In this document: piece by piece, positions 34,811 to 43,043 of the stretch
Layout of the letters: each line of letters begins with the position of its first letter
Position numbering within the stretch: position 1 is the first letter of the stretch
DNA from: Candidatus Hydrogenedentota bacterium
GTDB lineage: Bacteria > UBA8481 > J006
NCBI GenBank assembly: GCA_003697085.1
Contig: RFFU01000078.1
Location: 67,152 to 111,679 of the forward strand
Direction: 5' to 3'
Length of the DNA stretch: 44,528 nucleotides
Notes under the pieces: model-generated
Database searches by the model: none
Told to the model about the DNA's origin: nothing
What the model saw: the letters and a program-made list of their open reading frames with translations, nothing else
Translations under genes and position numbers: made by a program

Positions 34811-34994
34811 AGTACGAAGAAACCCCCGCGTTACAATAAGTTTGTTCCACCGCTGAAGATCGTCTCGTCTCGCCCCGTTAGACCCGCGAAGAAGGCAGAG
34901 TCGGCGTCGTCCGGTTCGCTCCCGAACAGCAGCGAAAAAAGGAACGGCTGGAACGAAACAGGCTCGAAATTCCCACTGCCTTTTCTCTTCTCAT

Positions 34995-35036
34995 TCTTCC
35001 CGTTTCCCCTCTCCCTTTTCCCATCTCCCTTTAACC
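34995..35036. repeat. Heptamer array (NNNTCCC-type)
   Basis: Five consecutive 7-base units end in CCC (TCTTCCC, GTTTCCC, CTCTCCC, TTTTCCC, ATCTCCC), then a decayed unit TTTAACC. The exact 7-base period matches that of the array at 17541-17589 although the unit differs. It lies between convergent genes. Confidence 0.7.
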
Positions 35037-35048
35037 ATATGATTTACC

Positions 35049-35064
35049 GACCCGTTTCCGGGTC
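35049..35064. terminator. GAAA-tetraloop hairpin between convergent genes
   Basis: GACCCG and CGGGTC form a perfect 6-bp stem (35049-35064). On the minus strand the loop is GAAA; on the plus strand a pyrimidine-rich run follows. It sits between the MerR-like stop (34810) and the formyltransferase stop (35099) and may end both transcripts. Confidence 0.45.
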
Positions 35065-35098
35065 TTCCCTCTCTTCCTGCCGGAGAAGAAAATTGATT

Positions 35099-35998
35099 TC
35101 AATCGATCTCGGAAACGACTCCGGAATCAGCGGCATCCCGCAGGCGTGCTCCGCTCAAAAACCCCCACCCTTCCAATTCCGCCAGTTCGACCACCAACTT
35201 CCCATCTCGGCAAGGCACTTCCGGTCCTTCTCCCCCTTCCTTGACACCAAAGATTTTCATTCTCAACCCGCCTAACCGGGCCAGCATTCCATAAAAAGGA
35301 TTCCCGGCTCGCACCCGATTTTTCGTTTCCTCCCGCGTCCATCTCTTCGAGAATTTCGTTTCCTCGATTCCCACTCGCGGCGCACGAGGAAAATCCCCTC
35401 TTTCCTGAGGTGTCTCCTCGATTTTCCCACAAGCGATCTTCTCCAGGGCCTCAAGCACGGCCTCACCCCCCAATAACGCCAACCGGTTCCAGAGTCGGCC
35501 GATCGTTTCCTCTTTTTCAATCGGAATCCGCTTTCTCAACAGAATCGGACCGGCGTCGAATTCTTCCGTGAGGTGATGGATGGTTACTCCGGTCTCCTGC
35601 TCCCCTCTGGCCAAAACCCAAAAATAGGGATTGTGTCCGCGGTATCGAGGAAGCAGCGACGGATGGACATTCCAACCTCCGAGGAGCGGAACCGAATACC
35701 AGGACTCCGGTATTTTCCACTCCCACCCCGCCACAAAAAACGTCTCGATTCTTTCCTGGATCAACCGCCTCCGCACCACGTCCTCCTTTTCCTTTGCTTC
35801 GCCGACAACGATCGAAGGACAGGGGACGGAAAAACGATCCGCATCCCGAGCAAAAATTACAAGGGAAGGAGGTTTCCCGGCCGAAAGCACCGCATTCAAG
35901 ACACCGTTCAGAGGGCCCGGCAAACCAAGGAGTGCGTAGCGCGGCGGCTTCTTCAACGCTTTTCGAATACCACCATCACGTTTCGGAAGACGAATCAA
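35099..35998 (-). CDS. Formyltransferase-family protein (sugar N-formyltransferase-like)
   Basis: Protein of 299 residues with a formyl-transferase core: GWNVHPSLLPRYRGHNPYFW (split near 107-126) has the catalytic His and the SLLPRYRG loop, and TGVTIHHLTEEFDAGPIL (near 136) has the conserved Asp. Such enzymes use 10-formyl-THF. It differs from methionyl-tRNA formyltransferase, and the neighbourhood fits an N-formyl sugar or a related small substrate. The TTG at 35998 overlaps the cupin gene by 23 bases; no ATG lies near the conserved start, so the exact N terminus is uncertain. Confidence 0.82.
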   Translation of the reverse strand: MIRLPKRDGGIRKALKKPPRYALLGLPGPLNGVLNAVLSAGKPPSLVIFARDADRFSVPCPSIVVGEAKEKEDVVRRRLIQERIETFFVAGWEWKIPESWYSVPLLGGWNVHPSLLPRYRGHNPYFWVLARGEQETGVTIHHLTEEFDAGPILLRKRIPIEKEETIGRLWNRLALLGGEAVLEALEKIACGKIEETPQERGDFPRAPRVGIEETKFSKRWTREETKNRVRAGNPFYGMLARLGGLRMKIFGVKEGGEGPEVPCRDGKLVVELAELEGWGFLSGARLRDAADSGVVSEID

Positions 35999-36350
35999 GG
36001 ATTGTTATCCGATCCGCGTCGGCGGGAACCACGCAAAGGAAAACGAATGGCTCCTCACCCAATGTCTCATAGGAGTGTTCCACTCCACCAGGGATGAAAA
36101 CCACGTCTCCCTCCTCAACCATGAAATCCTCGCCACCAATCACAACCCGAGCTCTGCCGGAAAGAACATATTGTCCATGCTCGACCGAATTCGTGTGAAG
36201 AGGCATACTTCCCCCAGGCCCAATCGTAAAACAGCGAAGAATAAAATTCCTCGCCCCATCCGAGGGCCCGATCAGGATTTGTCGCTCAATTCCGGCCCCG
36301 GTGCCGACCTCTTCCTTCTTGATATCCTTCGCTTTTCGAACAATGATCAT
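35976..36350 (-). CDS. Cupin-domain protein
   Basis: Single small cupin of 124 residues. LHTNSVEHGQYVLSGRARVVIGGEDF contains motif 1 (split near 52-77: H, then E-H-G), with GDVVFIPGGVEHSYE (near 82) as motif 2, so the metal-binding His/Glu set looks complete. It resembles mannose-6-phosphate-isomerase-type or sugar-modifying cupins, but the substrate is unknown. ATG 36350 has a -10-like TATGTT only six bases upstream. It is co-transcribed with the formyltransferase gene and divergent from the HAD gene. Confidence 0.83.
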   Translation of the reverse strand: MIIVRKAKDIKKEEVGTGAGIERQILIGPSDGARNFILRCFTIGPGGSMPLHTNSVEHGQYVLSGRARVVIGGEDFMVEEGDVVFIPGGVEHSYETLGEEPFVFLCVVPADADRITILDSSSET

Positions 36351-36356
36351 AAACGT

Positions 36357-36384
36357 AACATATCCTCCCTTCCCGTCTTTGCAA
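36357..36384 (-). promoter_or_regulatory. Leaderless promoter for the cupin gene
   Basis: The minus strand has TTGCAA (36384-36379, 4/6), a 16-base spacer and TATGTT (36362-36357, 4/6), then six bases to the ATG. A GGGAGG overlaps the promoter but is 13 bases from the ATG, too far for a normal ribosome site. Confidence 0.45.
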
Positions 36385-36448
36385 CCCGCTTTCTTCGCCG
36401 GAAAAGTTTCCGTGGCGGGAGAGAGAAAAACGAGATAGGTTTCTCGAA

Positions 36449-37174
36449 ATGAGTCCCAGAATCAAAACAATCGTATTTGATTTCGACGACACGCTGGTTG
36501 AAACCGGAGTTCTTTTTCACGAAGTTCTTGATTCCCTCGTCTCCACGATTACAAGCGCTCTCCCCGGAACACCACCTCCGGCAGCGGACATCCTTAAGAC
36601 TCAGAGCCGTTTCGATATCGAACTCGTCGAACAAATGGGGGTGGTTCCCGAACGTTTCGCTCAGTCTCTCATTCGGACCTATCGGTTCTATCTTGAAAAA
36701 TACGGTCTTTCATCGGAGCCTGAACGGGAAGCATTTCTCGAGCGCGAGGGAGCCCGCGCTTTTCACGACCTTCCCGCGCTCTCCGAGGATACTCTGATGG
36801 TCCTCAAGACACTGAAGGACCGTGAAAAGATTCTCTACACGTGGGGACTTCCCGAAATTCAGATGCGACGCCTCGGTCGGTTGCATCTCACATCGTATTT
36901 TTCCGAAATTCACTGCGTCCCGGCGAAGACCACAACGGCGATGAAACGCGTGATTGGAACGCGAGACCCGGATTCCGTTCTCATCTGCGGTGATTCGCTT
37001 CGATCGGAAATCGCCCCCGCCCTGGAACTCGGCTGCCACGCAGCCCATCTCCGCCGACCGGACGGCTGGGACTACCACAACGTTCCCGTCAGCGGAAATT
37101 ATCACCTTCTCTCGCGCCTCGGCGATCTCCTCGGCGTCATAGGCGACCTCGACGCGAAACCGGATTCTCGTTGA
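36449..37174 (+). CDS. HAD-superfamily phosphatase
   Basis: Hydrolase of 241 residues. VFDFDDTLVETG (near 9-20) is motif I with both aspartates. YTWGLPEIQMRRL lies in the motif II zone, AKTTTAMKRVIG supplies the motif III lysine and ICGDSLRSEIAPALELG is motif IV. The helical cap is inserted after motif I. It probably dephosphorylates a small metabolite such as a sugar phosphate. It is divergent from the cupin gene, with a 98-base shared promoter region. No clear SD. Confidence 0.85.
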   Translation: MSPRIKTIVFDFDDTLVETGVLFHEVLDSLVSTITSALPGTPPPAADILKTQSRFDIELVEQMGVVPERFAQSLIRTYRFYLEKYGLSSEPEREAFLEREGARAFHDLPALSEDTLMVLKTLKDREKILYTWGLPEIQMRRLGRLHLTSYFSEIHCVPAKTTTAMKRVIGTRDPDSVLICGDSLRSEIAPALELGCHAAHLRRPDGWDYHNVPVSGNYHLLSRLGDLLGVIGDLDAKPDSR

Positions 37175-37334
37175 GCCGAAGCTCGCGATGCAACGGGCCC
37201 TTTCCTGGAACCGATTAAAGAGTCGAAAATTCCATGGAATATCTTTTTGATTCGGCGACGAGCCGGCGTTCCTATGATTTAATCAAGATATTGACCTCCC
37301 GATAAAGACCCTCGACGAAAGGAGAACAATCCTT

Positions 37335-38219
37335 ATGTGGATTTTTGCGAACGAAATTCGGAAGACAGGCGGGATCTGTTTTCTCGACATCGGCAGCGGC
37401 TGGCAATTGTCGGAACGTTGGAAGGCGATTGAGCCTCTTATCAGTCTTTGGGGCTTCGATCCCAACCCGGAGGAATGCAAGCGGTTGGAACAAAATAAAA
37501 ATTCCTTTCTCAGCGCCCGTTACCTTCCCTATGCCCTTTCCGATCAGAACGGTCGGGCGCGACTCTTTGTGACGAAAAGCGGTTACTGTGATTCCCTTCT
37601 GGAACCGAACACACCGTGGTTAAGTCGCTTTTCCTACAAAAGGCTTTTTGATGTGGTCGGCAGGAGAGAGATTGAAACTGTTCGGCTGGATCACGTTCCG
37701 GAACTTCAGGAAGTGGATGTTGATATCATCAAATCGGATACTCAGGGAATGGAACTTCCCATTCTCTCAAAAGCGACCCGTTTCCTCAATCAAGCCTTTT
37801 ACGTTGAGACGGAAACGGGGTTTCTCGAAAATTATTATGGAGAGACGACTTATTCCCAAATTGACGAATTTATGAGAAGCAGGGGGTTTCTTCTCTTCGA
37901 TATGCGGATTCATAGAATGACCCGGGATAACCCTTTCAAAGATTTGAAAACGACACGCGGACAAATCCTTTGGTGTGAGGCTGTTTGGCTCAAGGACTAT
38001 CTCGCGTTGGAGACAAAAGGAAGTCTGGACACTGCATCGTTGACACGGCGTAAAGCAATTCGTGCGCTGACTCTTTGCGCCCTCCAAAAGACTTTTGATT
38101 TCGGTTTGGAACTGGCGCGCTTTTTCCATAAAAAATGCTTGCTCGATGACAGCGAAATGGAACGACTTGAAAGACCGGAGACGTGGATGTTACCAGAGGA
38201 CTCTGTCGCCCGTTGGTAG
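37335..38219 (+). CDS. FkbM-family methyltransferase
   Basis: SAM-dependent O-methyltransferase of 294 residues. CFLDIGSGWQLSERW is motif I, LWGFDPNPEECKRLEQ is motif II, and VDIIKSDTQGMELPIL (near 132) is the FkbM hallmark (K-x-D-x-Q-G-x-E). The C-terminal 70 residues are helical. FkbM enzymes often methylate surface or exopolysaccharide sugars. GAAAGGAG lies upstream of the ATG. The gene is visibly less GC-rich than the housekeeping genes, which suggests transfer. A repeat element begins shortly after it. Confidence 0.87.
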   Translation: MWIFANEIRKTGGICFLDIGSGWQLSERWKAIEPLISLWGFDPNPEECKRLEQNKNSFLSARYLPYALSDQNGRARLFVTKSGYCDSLLEPNTPWLSRFSYKRLFDVVGRREIETVRLDHVPELQEVDVDIIKSDTQGMELPILSKATRFLNQAFYVETETGFLENYYGETTYSQIDEFMRSRGFLLFDMRIHRMTRDNPFKDLKTTRGQILWCEAVWLKDYLALETKGSLDTASLTRRKAIRALTLCALQKTFDFGLELARFFHKKCLLDDSEMERLERPETWMLPEDSVARW

Positions 38220-38260
38220 TCGTAGTTCCTCCCACCACGCCGTTTCTTGTATTCAAGAAA

Positions 38261-38373
38261 CCCGCGCTCCCAGGTCTCACCGCGGACGGGAGCGACCGTG
38301 CTCCACCGTTGGCAGGACGCTGGCGCACCCAGGAAGGCTTATCTCACCGCGATTTGAATCCGCCCATAATCTG
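38261..38373 (+). repeat. Dispersed repeat element, left copy
   Basis: It runs from CCCGCGCTCCCAGG (38261) through CCCAGGAAG (38328-38336) to GCCCATAATCTG (38362-38373). The same landmarks occur in the same order, with 26 versus 25 bases between the last two, in the element at 42804-42954. It fills most of the 246-base gap before the TylF-type gene. Confidence 0.65.
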
Positions 38374-38465
38374 ACATCTCCCCCCAGAATGAAGTGGATT
38401 CGATCGTAAGAGTGCGATAACATTTTTAAACGGACGGAGATCGACTGCCTGATCTCCAACCGAAA

Positions 38466-39182
38466 ATGGGATACGTTGCCGAGGCGGATTCGGCTAGGGG
38501 GGCCTGGCAGAGTTGGTTCAGGTTGATTGAGGGCGTGGCGCTCCTTATGGATGATAATGCATTTTTGAAGAAGTGTCGGGAAAAGAGTCTGCTTTCGGAA
38601 GGGAAACTGCGGAATCTGGCTCGACTGGCCCGCCTGGTTAATCGGAATGAAGTGCCCGGAGACTTTGTCGAATGCGGTGTCTTCCGGGGTGGAAGCGCGG
38701 CGATTTTGAGCAGGGAACTGGGCTCTCGACATCTTTGGCTTTATGACAGTTTCGAGGGGATGCCTCCAACGGAGGAAATCGACGGCCCCGGTGCCAAAGA
38801 GTGCGTCGGACTTTGTGTGGGAAGTGAAGAAGATGTCCACGAGATCCTTCGCTGCGCCGGTGTTACACAGGATCAATACGATCTTTGCGTTGGTCTTTTC
38901 GAGGAGACTTTCAAGAAGTATCTTCCGAACAAGGTTGCTCTTCTTCATTGTGACGCGGATTGGTACCGTTCGGTTTCGGCGGTCTTGGACACATTTTATC
39001 CGCTGATGCCTCCCGGCTCCGTTGTCATTCTGGATGATTTCGGATGTTGGGAAGGGTGCCGGGAAGCGTTTTACGACTTCTGCTTTCGAAATAACGAGAA
39101 GCCTCTCTTGGAACGGCTGGAATATGATCAGGCGTACTGGATAAAAGGGCGCAAACACAACCGCACGCCGGAGGGGATCTGA
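38466..39182 (+). CDS. TylF/MycF-type O-methyltransferase
   Basis: Protein of 238 residues of the macrocin-O-methyltransferase (TylF) family. GDFVECGVFRGGSAAIL (near 65-81) is the family's SAM motif, LYDSFEGMPPTEE follows, and LLHCDADWYRSV plus VVILDDFGCWEGCREAF hold the metal-binding acids (D..DD). Members methylate deoxysugar hydroxyls in macrolides and are common in O-antigen or spore-coat sugar loci. ATG 38466 follows the left repeat element. The GT4 gene starts five bases after its stop. Confidence 0.9.
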   Translation: MGYVAEADSARGAWQSWFRLIEGVALLMDDNAFLKKCREKSLLSEGKLRNLARLARLVNRNEVPGDFVECGVFRGGSAAILSRELGSRHLWLYDSFEGMPPTEEIDGPGAKECVGLCVGSEEDVHEILRCAGVTQDQYDLCVGLFEETFKKYLPNKVALLHCDADWYRSVSAVLDTFYPLMPPGSVVILDDFGCWEGCREAFYDFCFRNNEKPLLERLEYDQAYWIKGRKHNRTPEGI

Positions 39183-39186
39183 AAAG

Positions 39187-40470
39187 GTGAAACGGCGTCT
39201 CAGAATCGCCCTCGTTAACACGTTTGACGGAATCGGGGGAGCATCGCGTGCCGCGTTTCGTCTTCACCAGGGGTTGCTCGCCGCGGGCCACAAGAGTCGC
39301 GTGTTTGTCAAGCAGAAGCGACGCAGGGATGAATCCGTGGTGGAGGTGTCTGAAAAAGAAAGCGCCGTCCGGGCGGCTGCTCTTCGGCGCCGCAAAGAGA
39401 AGGCGTTTCGGAACCGTCCTTCCGGATACGAAGGATTCAACGAAGATTCCACCCCCTACGGGCGAAGCGCTTTCGATTTTGTCACGGAGGTTGACATCGT
39501 CAATCTCCATTGGGTCGCTCAATTTCTCGATTATGAATCCTTTTTTTCTCGTGGTCCGGATATGCCGCCCGTGGTTTGGACGCTTCACGATATGAACCCT
39601 TTTACGGGAGGATGTCACTACGATGACGGCTGTATGCGGTGGAGGCAAGGATGCGGTGCCTGCCCGCAGTTGGGATCGCGAAATGTTCGCGATTTATCCC
39701 GGCGGGTCTGGCGGAGAAAGAAGAGCATTCTCGACCGCCTTCCCGACCAAACATTGTACATCGTGGCTCTCAATCGGTGGATGAAAGATCTGATTGAGAA
39801 AAGTCCGATTCTTGGTCGGTTCCCGGTCTCCATCATTCCCAACGGCCTGGATACCGATCTCTTCCGCCCCCGAGACAGAAAGGCCGCGCGGGGCATCTTG
39901 GGGATTCCCCAAACGGCCCGCGTGGTTCTCTTTGTCGCGGACTCTTTGGAAGTGCGCCGAAAGGGTATGCGTTTCCTTCTCGAGGCCCTTCGCGGAATCA
40001 GAATCCCGAATTTGTATCTGCTGACGATGGGCCGGGGTGACCCCGCGCCAATCGAAAATTGTCTGGGGCGAAATCTTGGTGTCATCGAAGACGAACGCCT
40101 TATGTCCCATGTTTATAGTGCCGCGGATATCTTTGTCCTTCCGTCCTTGCAGGACAATCTCCCCAATACGGCGATTGAATCTCTATCTTGTGGCACGCCT
40201 GTCCTTGGATTTGACGTCGGCGGACTTCCCGACATAGTCCGGAATGAGGCGGTGGGCCGGCTGGTTCCCGCCGGGGACATCAATCTCCTCCGAGAAGGAA
40301 TTAAAAAATCTCTGAACGGCCGTTTCTCCCGAGAAAAAGTTTCCGCCGCCTGCAGGAGATTGGCTTTGAAGGAATTTTCCTCGGCGGTTCAGGCGGATCG
40401 ATATATCCGCCTTTTTCGTCGGGCCTTGCCGTCACGAGCGAAAAAATACCGGGGGAGGATTCATGGCTGA
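39187..40470 (+). CDS. Family 4 glycosyltransferase
   Basis: GT-B fold enzyme of 427 residues. IALVNTFDGIGGASRAAFRL begins the acceptor domain, and VNLHWVAQFLDY with VVWTLHDMNPFTGGCHYDDGC is characteristic of a GT4 subgroup in exopolysaccharide clusters; its cysteines (C..C..GCGACPQ) may bind metal or stabilise the loop. The donor domain holds IIPNGLDTDLFRP (near 216) and FVLPSLQDNLPNTAIESLSCG (split near 318-338) with the E-x7-E-like site. The start is GTG 39187 with a poor SD. It overlaps the next gene by eight bases. Confidence 0.9.
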   Translation: MKRRLRIALVNTFDGIGGASRAAFRLHQGLLAAGHKSRVFVKQKRRRDESVVEVSEKESAVRAAALRRRKEKAFRNRPSGYEGFNEDSTPYGRSAFDFVTEVDIVNLHWVAQFLDYESFFSRGPDMPPVVWTLHDMNPFTGGCHYDDGCMRWRQGCGACPQLGSRNVRDLSRRVWRRKKSILDRLPDQTLYIVALNRWMKDLIEKSPILGRFPVSIIPNGLDTDLFRPRDRKAARGILGIPQTARVVLFVADSLEVRRKGMRFLLEALRGIRIPNLYLLTMGRGDPAPIENCLGRNLGVIEDERLMSHVYSAADIFVLPSLQDNLPNTAIESLSCGTPVLGFDVGGLPDIVRNEAVGRLVPAGDINLLREGIKKSLNGRFSREKVSAACRRLALKEFSSAVQADRYIRLFRRALPSRAKKYRGRIHG

Positions 40471-41386
40471 ATCGATTGACGAATCTTCCTGCATTCTTTG
40501 CGGACGTCCATCCGCCCCGCCTCGTGAAACATTTTCGGTCGATGAACTCACTGAAGATTGGCGCCGTTCCTTTGCCGTCGATGTACGTCCCGAATTCGCG
40601 AATATTACGATGGTTTCCCTTTACCACTGTTCTTTCTGTGATCTGGATTTCTTCATCCCCGCCGTAACGGGTTCCTCGGAATTTTACGGAGAGTTGGCGA
40701 AGTTCCCCTGGTATTATATGTCCGACAAGTGGGAATTTTCGATGGCGGAGAAAGACGTCCCGCATCGAGCCAGTCTCGTTGAGTTTGGATGCGGAAAGGG
40801 GGATTTCCTCAAGCGAGTCCGCTCGCGGAAAAAAGCCGATGTTCTCGGAGTTGAACTCGGTACCCCGGTGGTGCCCGAAAGTGGAGAGCGGGACATTCCG
40901 ATGATGCGGGCCGGCGAAGGACTGACCCGGCGGATAAGAGGGGTATTCCCCAAAGGAGTGGACGTTGTCTGCGCTTTTCAATTCCTCGAGCACGCAGCGA
41001 ATCCGAGAGCGTTTATCGAAGACGTTCTCAGCGTGCTTCGTCCGGGGGGAAGACTTTTGATTTCCGTTCCCAATGACGCCGGTTTTCTTAAAGACATCAG
41101 ACCCACGCTGCACACTCCTCCCCACCATGTAACGCGCTGGAGCCCGCGGACGCTTGAAGCGGTTGCGGAACAATTTGCTCTCACATTGGATCACTTGGCG
41201 TATGAACCCTTGGCGCGCTACCATCGAGAGTTGTGGCTGGCCGCTTATGTGGCAAGAGCGCGGTCACTGGGAGTATCCCCCTTAGAACAAAAATTCCGTA
41301 TGACAATGTTAAGTTTCTTCTTGAAGTCACACCTCATAAGACGCTGGATTCGCGGGCACACAATTTATGCACGCTACACGGTCTGA
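40463..41386 (+). CDS. Class I methyltransferase with N-terminal zinc-ribbon-like motif
   Basis: Protein of 307 residues. SSCILCGRP (near 8-16) and YHCSFCDLDF (near 54) supply two C-x2-C pairs, as in the Methyltransf_23 group that starts with a small metal-binding module. SLVEFGCGKGDFLKRV (near 108) is the SAM motif, FQFLEHAANPRAFI is motif IV and LRPGGRLLISVPN is post-motif. It is co-translated with the GT4 gene (8-base overlap). It probably modifies a sugar nucleotide or glycan. Its 3' end overlaps the methyltransferase remnant that follows. Confidence 0.87.
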   Translation: MAESIDESSCILCGRPSAPPRETFSVDELTEDWRRSFAVDVRPEFANITMVSLYHCSFCDLDFFIPAVTGSSEFYGELAKFPWYYMSDKWEFSMAEKDVPHRASLVEFGCGKGDFLKRVRSRKKADVLGVELGTPVVPESGERDIPMMRAGEGLTRRIRGVFPKGVDVVCAFQFLEHAANPRAFIEDVLSVLRPGGRLLISVPNDAGFLKDIRPTLHTPPHHVTRWSPRTLEAVAEQFALTLDHLAYEPLARYHRELWLAAYVARARSLGVSPLEQKFRMTMLSFFLKSHLIRRWIRGHTIYARYTV

Positions 41387-41579
41387 CGGAATCAAATTGG
41401 AGACGATCTTCGAATTTATGACACCGGAGGGGATATTGGTCAGCGATAACACGCACTGCTGTTCGGCGCTGAGCGATTTCTGTCAGGAGAAGGGGTGGAG
41501 GTATTATTACGTTCCCGAACGTTCACGAGGCCATTTTTACCCGGGGGCCGGCATCGGAATGGCGCGGCGGGATTCATGA
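41367..41579 (+). pseudogene. C-terminal remnant of a class I methyltransferase
   Basis: A 70-codon frame whose last 50 residues (FMTPEGILVSDNTHCC, LSDFCQEKGW, HFYPGAGIGMA) match the end of Methyltransf_24-type enzymes: an L-x-PGG-like loop, D(D/N) and a downstream F-x-DF. The SAM-binding half is absent, and the frame enters directly from the 3' end of the preceding gene. Its TGA overlaps the next gene's ATG (ATGA), so it keeps the coupling of an intact operon gene. I read it as the scar of a deletion. An alternative is a real short protein, less likely because motif I is missing. Confidence 0.6.
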
Positions 41580-42676
41580 AAATTTTGATGTTGTGGGAGT
41601 ACTATCCCGATTTTCTGGCCCACACGTACCGGTCCCATCCGGAATTAAAAACCTATCCCTACAAAGAACAGAGGGAGGTGCTTCTCAACAGTCACTTTGG
41701 TTGGCCGGGCGAGGTATGTTCCTCTTTACGCCGCTTGGGGATGGATGTGGAGTTTGTCATCGCCAATGCCGTGAGTTTGCAAACAAGGTGGTTCGAAGAA
41801 CATAGGCCGAGAAATACTCTGGAGTCTTCGAGTGCCCAAGAAGTGGTTGCCCATCAGATCAAGGCTTTCCGCCCCGATATCGTTTTCTGCCCCGCGCTTC
41901 CCCGGTATTCCGGACGATTCTTTGATGAATTACGGCCGTATTACCGCCACGTCGTGCTTTGGATCGGCTATGAAATCCCCCCTCGTTATGAATTCCGAAA
42001 CTGTTCCGCGGTGTGCACTTCGTGGCCTTTTCTCGCCAAGCGATTTGATCCCGAACTTCGCGACGTCTTTCACGTCAAGGCCGGATTTGATCCAAACGTG
42101 TTGAATGAAATCGGGATCATTGAGAAAACGCGATCGATCACCTTTGTCGGCAGTCTATCTGAATCCCATAAGAGGCGAGCGGAGTACCTCTCCACCCTCA
42201 TTGAAGAAGGAGTGGAGGTCGAGTGTTTCGGGAAGATTGATTGGCATTCATCGGATGTTCGTTTACGGAAATCTTTTGAAGTGATCCAACCATGTCATCG
42301 CGGCGCTGTTTATGGTTTGGAGATGTACCGTATTCTTGCGTCGTCTTTTGTAACGATAAATGTTCATTCGGAGGCCGCCGGGGCGTTGGCTGGAAATATG
42401 CGTCTCTTCGAGGCGACCGGTGTCGGAGCCTGTCTCGTAACCGAAGATGCGATCAACATCGCGGACTTCTATGTTCCGAACCAGGAGGTGGTTACATACA
42501 CGTCCTTGGAGAATTTCGTCGAGGTTGTTCGGGAATTGGCGGCGGACAAGGAAAAGGCGTTGGCCGTCGGCCGGCGCGGTCAGAAGAGAACGTTACGAGA
42601 GCATACTACAGAGAGAATGGCTCGACGAATCTCGTCCGTGTTTGAGCGGGTCATGAAGGAAGGGCCGAAGAAGTGA
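41576..42676 (+). CDS. CgeB-like glycosyltransferase
   Basis: GT-B-type protein of 366 residues. It opens MKILMLWEYYPDF. FRPDIVFCPALPRYSG and HVVLWIGYE end the first domain, SITFVGSLSESHKRR starts the second, and GNMRLFEATGVGACLVTEDA (near 265) is the signature of the CgeB/Glyco_trans_1_2 group. These enzymes act in spore coat, maturation and surface glycan loci. ATG 41576 overlaps the remnant's stop; a longer reading from 41495 is unlikely. It is the last gene before the right repeat element. Confidence 0.87.
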   Translation: MKILMLWEYYPDFLAHTYRSHPELKTYPYKEQREVLLNSHFGWPGEVCSSLRRLGMDVEFVIANAVSLQTRWFEEHRPRNTLESSSAQEVVAHQIKAFRPDIVFCPALPRYSGRFFDELRPYYRHVVLWIGYEIPPRYEFRNCSAVCTSWPFLAKRFDPELRDVFHVKAGFDPNVLNEIGIIEKTRSITFVGSLSESHKRRAEYLSTLIEEGVEVECFGKIDWHSSDVRLRKSFEVIQPCHRGAVYGLEMYRILASSFVTINVHSEAAGALAGNMRLFEATGVGACLVTEDAINIADFYVPNQEVVTYTSLENFVEVVRELAADKEKALAVGRRGQKRTLREHTTERMARRISSVFERVMKEGPKK

Positions 42677-42803
42677 GGTGCTCTTTTTCTTGAACCCGCA
42701 GTTCTTCCTCCAAAGTTCGAGAAAGTTCATTGGCCGGAAAATCCAAACACGATCTGGACTCTCCCGACGCAAGCCGTACGAGGTCACTATTGCAGCCACG
42801 GCG

Positions 42804-42954
42804 CCCGCGCTTCCAGGAATGCGCGCTTCGGGCAGTAACCCTCGGGCAAGGTCCTGCGCTCCCAGAAATACACGCTTCGGGCAATAAACCTCGGGCACGG
42901 TCCTGTACTCCCAGGAAGCCTTCCTTACCGGAATCTTTCTCTGCCCATAATCTG
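42804..42954 (+). repeat. Dispersed repeat element, right copy, with 49-bp tandem units
   Basis: It begins CCCGCGCTTCCAGG (42804, 13/14 like the left copy) and ends CCCAGGAAG (42910-42918) ... GCCCATAATCTG (42943-42954). Inside are two clean 49-base units (42807-42855 and 42856-42904), sharing GCGCTYCCAG at their start and CTCGGGCAMGGTCCT at their end, and a partial third from 42905. No gene is seen in the whole gap 42677-43043. Confidence 0.75.
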
Positions 42955-43043
42955 TTATGACCCCGGACCTCCCCCGGTTCTCGGCCGCGTCATTTCCAGA
43001 TTATCGAGGAGAAAATCGACGTTCGTCATCCCGGCGTCTTCGC

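Noticed and set aside
38261-42954. The flanking elements as insertion sequences or a transposon
   Set aside because: No transposase, no terminal inverted repeats and no target duplication were seen. They are treated as non-coding repeats only.
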